Of a DNA stretch of 64,000 nt, positions 60,851 through 64,000 are shown one piece after another (the first letter of the stretch is position 1; each line of letters begins with the position of its first letter). The notes under the pieces are model-generated. The model was not told where the DNA came from, made no database searches, and saw only the letters and a program-made list of their open reading frames with translations. Origin of the DNA: Sphaerolaimus hirsutus (taxonomy: Eukaryota > Nematoda > Chromadorea > Monhysterida > Sphaerolaimidae); contig OZ038460.1 of NCBI GenBank assembly GCA_964036195.1, forward strand, positions 7,195,504-7,259,503, read 5' to 3'. The position numbers and the translations under genes were made by a program.

Positions 60851-62492
60851 ACTTATGAAACAAAAATGTTTTTTAAAATTTTTTATTTAATTTACTGTTT
60901 TAATTTAAAAAAATGTTGTTGTTTTTTAAACAGGGTCGTTAAAAGCATTTTTTTGCCATTCCTACTCGGGATAGATATTTATGTAGCTGAGCGGCCGGGG
61001 TGCACAGCGTGCACCCCTGGATTGGAAACATTTGATCTATCGTGGTGGGTCTGTGTTCATTCCTCAAATGTGAAATATGTTTGCAATGGAACCACTGTTA
61101 ATTCAAATGGCGTGTCAATTATTGTTGTCTACGAATCCTTTCAACAAAAGCAGACAAAACTGTGATGCGCCGCTGAGCACAAAGCTTTCGAAGAGGTAAT
61201 CCGCGCTGAATCATTAGGTTTTTTACCTAAATGCCACTTCGATAGATTCGGTAATTTGTGTTTTTCAGTTTATAGGGTTTTAAAATGAGACGGAAATGGC
61301 GGAGAGAAAATTGTTTGGATACCTTCTCCATTCCATATCAATTACTGTTCACTTTGGCAAAATAGACTTGTAAGCAGTATGAAAATAGCAAAAATACCTA
61401 GGGTTGGAAAAAACGTTTTTTTTAACTCGATGTTTTAAAAAAACAACGTTTTTTTTAAAAGCTCCCAGATATGACCTTGTGTCAACATATATAGGTATAT
61501 CAGACAGTGGCAATACTCTGTGATGTTATATATGTCCATATGATGGCTGTTGAGCCATGGGATAGCATTATAAGTGGTGATTTGTGTCAAAAATATCCAT
61601 TTTTTGTCGATACGTTCGTATATCGCCTTATAGTCGAATGTTTGTGACTTCAGGTAAAATTTTGCAAAATACCTAGTGCTTAGTACTAAAAATTTCGGTC
61701 GATGTTTTAAAAAAAAAACATTTCGGACATCATGTAAAAAAAACGTATAAAAAAACATCGGCCAACCCTAAAAAAACCAACTTAAAAGGCATGAAATCAA
61801 CATTCAAAATTAATCTAGTCAAAATCTCGTTTAGGAATCTGTAAACATAGATTCTGAAAAGCAACTTTTGAACAGCCACTGGCTACAACCTACGCTGCCT
61901 TTTCACTGCTCTAATTTTCCGGAACCAAATTTTCTATTTACTTTTTAAGACCTAGCGATGCAAGCAGCAGAGTATTATTTAGATATTCCCACCATAGTAC
62001 ATAAATAAATACATAGTATTTATGATGACTTTTTTCAAGTGGTGCTTATTCCGGCACTTTGACGTGTTTATTGCTCCTCCCATTATGTTTGTCTTGGTTG
62101 TTTTCGGCCAGATTGAAATTGGGAAAGACTAAAATGGTTTTAAGGTATAATTTTGGTTGCTTTGCGCAGACTCTATGCTTGTGTTCCTGAAACATGTAAA
62201 TATGTTTGGTTTGCACTGTGCTAGGTTGATAAGGATCGTGTTTTTCAGGTTAGTATGCCACCATTTTGTTGCAGATCAGGGGCCTCCAGAGTTATGTTAT
62301 CCACCCCATATCCAAAGACGTCTCGACATTTTCCCGATTAGCTGTCCACGTTTTATACATTTATCTATTTAGCTATTTATTAAAACCTTTGATATAAGTT
62401 TTTTGATAAAATCTTGTTACCTTTTTAGCACCCACCATGTTTGATCCTTGTGAAGAAGTGCTCATGTAAAATTGAATACACGCGGCTAAATA
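60851..62492. other. Intergenic stretch, no assigned gene
   Basis: No gene recognised apart from the TAGGGTTGG-ended element at 61397-61771; the rest is AT-rich. Confidence 0.4.
61397..61771. mobile_element. TAGGGTTGG-ended element, short copy
   Basis: Ends CCTAGGGTTGGAAAAAACG and CGGCCAACCCTAA, interior shared with 55068-55659. Confidence 0.65.
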
Positions 62493-62929
62493 TACCGTAT
62501 TACCTCGAATTATCCCCCCTTGAATTAACCCCCCCCTCGAATTAACCCCCCTCCCTAAAAATGGGCTGGGGAAATAATAACCCCCCCCCCCTCGAAATAC
62601 CCCCCCAAGCCCAAATACAGTGTGAACAGCATGTACACAACAAATACCACAGTGTGTGAACTGTATTATGCAGAACACACGTTAAAACTGATGACTGAGT
62701 GATGTTAGGGAAGGGTTTATGTGTATATACAGTAGTATATGCCTATAAACACTCATACGCCTCTGACAATGTTGTATTTTTCTACGTTTGAGTACGGAAA
62801 ATTTTGTAAAATTTCTGGCGAAATAATAGACCCCCCCATCGAATTAACCCCCACCTCGAATTAACCCCCCCTCAAAATTTGCTGGCGAAATAATAAACCC
62901 CCATGGGGGTATTTCGAGTTAATACGGTA
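62493..62929. mobile_element. C-rich TACCGTATT-family element
   Basis: Ends TACCGTATTACCTCGAATTA and GTATTTCGAGTTAATACGG, with CCCCCCTCGAAATACCCCC blocks. Confidence 0.75.
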
Positions 62930-63040
62930 GACATCAGAAAATATAAATGTGCTATGTAAATATTGAAATTTATAAGGTTTCTCGATTATTCCTATCGTTT
63001 TACACAGTATTTTTTTATTTAGGAGACATCGAAAAGATAA

Positions 63041-63334
63041 ATGATGTCTCATTCCACGAAAGTAAATACCAAACTAACGAATTTTGCCTATATGAACTCA
63101 CTTTACAACCGCTACCAAAACGGTCTTGCCTGTTATCGAAAAAAGTTGGCGACAGCCAGACAACTTCCCATGCCATATGAACTATTTTTATATGCTGAAT
63201 CTAACCGTTGTAATTCCGTTAAATTACATAAACTGCCGGCAGAAAATATTGGGACATCAATCAAAAAAATAAAAAATCGCAATTTATTGCAGAACGAAAT
63301 AAATTTGGGGCGGGCCACCCACATCAAAAGATAG
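63041..63334 (+). CDS. Unassigned 97-codon ORF
   Basis: Reads SLYNRYQNGLACYRKKLATA then RQLPMPYELFLYAESNRCNS, Lys-rich at the end with a stop at 63334. A tract TTTTTTATTTAG just upstream could be an acceptor. No family recognised. Confidence 0.25.
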   Translation: MMSHSTKVNTKLTNFAYMNSLYNRYQNGLACYRKKLATARQLPMPYELFLYAESNRCNSVKLHKLPAENIGTSIKKIKNRNLLQNEINLGRATHIKR

Positions 63335-63467
63335 CCCTAACAATTCTCTACAGGAACCCCCGGGGGGACCCCTGTAGCTGCTTTGATGCGGCCGCAGGGG
63401 CGCCTCCTGTAAAAAAATTTCATTTTTGAGATGGCCTAAAAAAACGGGACATCGTAGGCCATTTTTT

Positions 63468-63500
63468 TGCGCTCTTTACACGCGTTGTGTAAAGAGCGCA
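63468..63500. repeat. 14-bp hairpin of GCGCTCTTTACAC
   Basis: TGCGCTCTTTACAC and its inverse GTGTAAAGAGCGCA around a short loop. Function unknown. Confidence 0.6.
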
Positions 63501-63813
63501 AGAGGTTCGGATTGGCATATTCATGTACAGAAATGCACGGGCTTTCTTTATAGATGCCCAGCGCCGCACATATCCTATAATTTTTGGCCAAAATTTGTCT
63601 GCAAAAATCAACGCTTTTTGGTCGCATTTGGAAGTTTTTACGCAATTTTGTTTGGCGCCTGCCCAAATCTGCATGGAGGGGAGCGAAAAGTGAATGAAAG
63701 ATGCACAAAAACATGGCGCATCTTTCTAACCGCTCCAAATTACCCAAAATCCCCCTCAAAAAAAGTTGTTTAAGAACACTCAAACTAACTTTTTGTTGCC
63801 ACGTCTTTCCAAG

Positions 63814-63980
63814 GACTGTGTGCCGCTACACAGCCACGAGGGGCTTCCCATCCCTCGTGGTCCACCCAAAGTTATTCATCAGGCTCGCCACCACCCCGAC
63901 CGCGCGGTGTGGGCCTGTCTCCTGCTGCAGGAGCACCGTCAAGACGGCCTGAACTTGAACGTTGTTTTGGACGAGAAAAA
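63814..63980 (+). CDS. Candidate partial-gene exon at right edge
   Basis: A GC-rich stretch with acceptor TCTTTCCAAG and donor GTTAGT has one open frame: DCVPLHSHEGLPIPRGPPKV, then HPDRAVWACLLLQEHRQDGL and NVVLDEK. Codon composition resembles the assigned exons. I do not recognise the protein; the remaining exons would lie beyond the window. Confidence 0.4.
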
Positions 63981-64000
63981 GTTAGTCGGTTTTCTTAAAC

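Overview
This window looks like nuclear DNA of an invertebrate animal, most likely a repeat-rich nematode or related ecdysozoan. Seven multi-exon genes could be assembled by joining GT–AG exons in frame: an ERGIC-53-type lectin (LMAN1), a TMEM161 membrane protein, UBR7, a globin with a long tail, PIGU, a TULA/UBASH3-type histidine-phosphatase-domain protein and an NR2E-like nuclear receptor. Each model sums to a whole number of codons with consistent phases. The globin (helix E HHSAY, helix F GRRHAQF, then YWDKFGEA and SFVVDRLRMGF) and the TULA-like protein lacking UBA and SH3 domains resemble nematode families; this assignment is inference. No prokaryotic features, CRISPR arrays, rRNA or tRNA genes were seen.

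Layout: LMAN1 (+) spans 635-13031; its first intron holds a 7.25 kb nested insertion: ~266 bp terminal inverted repeats with TA flanks, inside them two ~670 bp direct repeats, and between these a Penelope-like retroelement on the minus strand with its GIY-YIG domain ahead of the reverse transcriptase. TMEM161 (+, 14022-18968) follows about 1 kb downstream. UBR7 (+, 20934-25149) and the globin gene (-, 25310-29945) converge tail to tail with interleaved poly(A) signals. PIGU (+, 33396-37562) converges on the TULA-like gene (-, 38866-44113). The nuclear receptor (+) lies at 48576-52731. From 52.7 kb to about 63 kb I see almost only mobile-element debris; a possible partial exon of another gene sits at the right edge.

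Introns and spacers are crowded with non-autonomous elements from a few families: (a) short foldback elements with ends like AGACCCTGTAAAATG (about ten copies), (b) C/G-rich elements with ends like TACCGTATTTCCTCGAAAT, and a related TACCGTATTTCTTCTAAT group, (c) hAT-type elements, three bounded by exact 8-bp target-site duplications, two of them filled with GGCGCC-rich arrays, (d) large palindromes. The genes have no evident shared pathway, although LMAN1 and PIGU both act in the early secretory pathway.

Most interesting: the TULA-like protein has Arg-Ala-Ala-Glu where the catalytic Arg-His-Gly-Glu belongs; the permuted Penelope-like element; a globin that starts Met-Gly-Asn; a nuclear receptor with a Cys in its P-box and no recognisable AF-2 helix; and small foldback elements that fill short introns.
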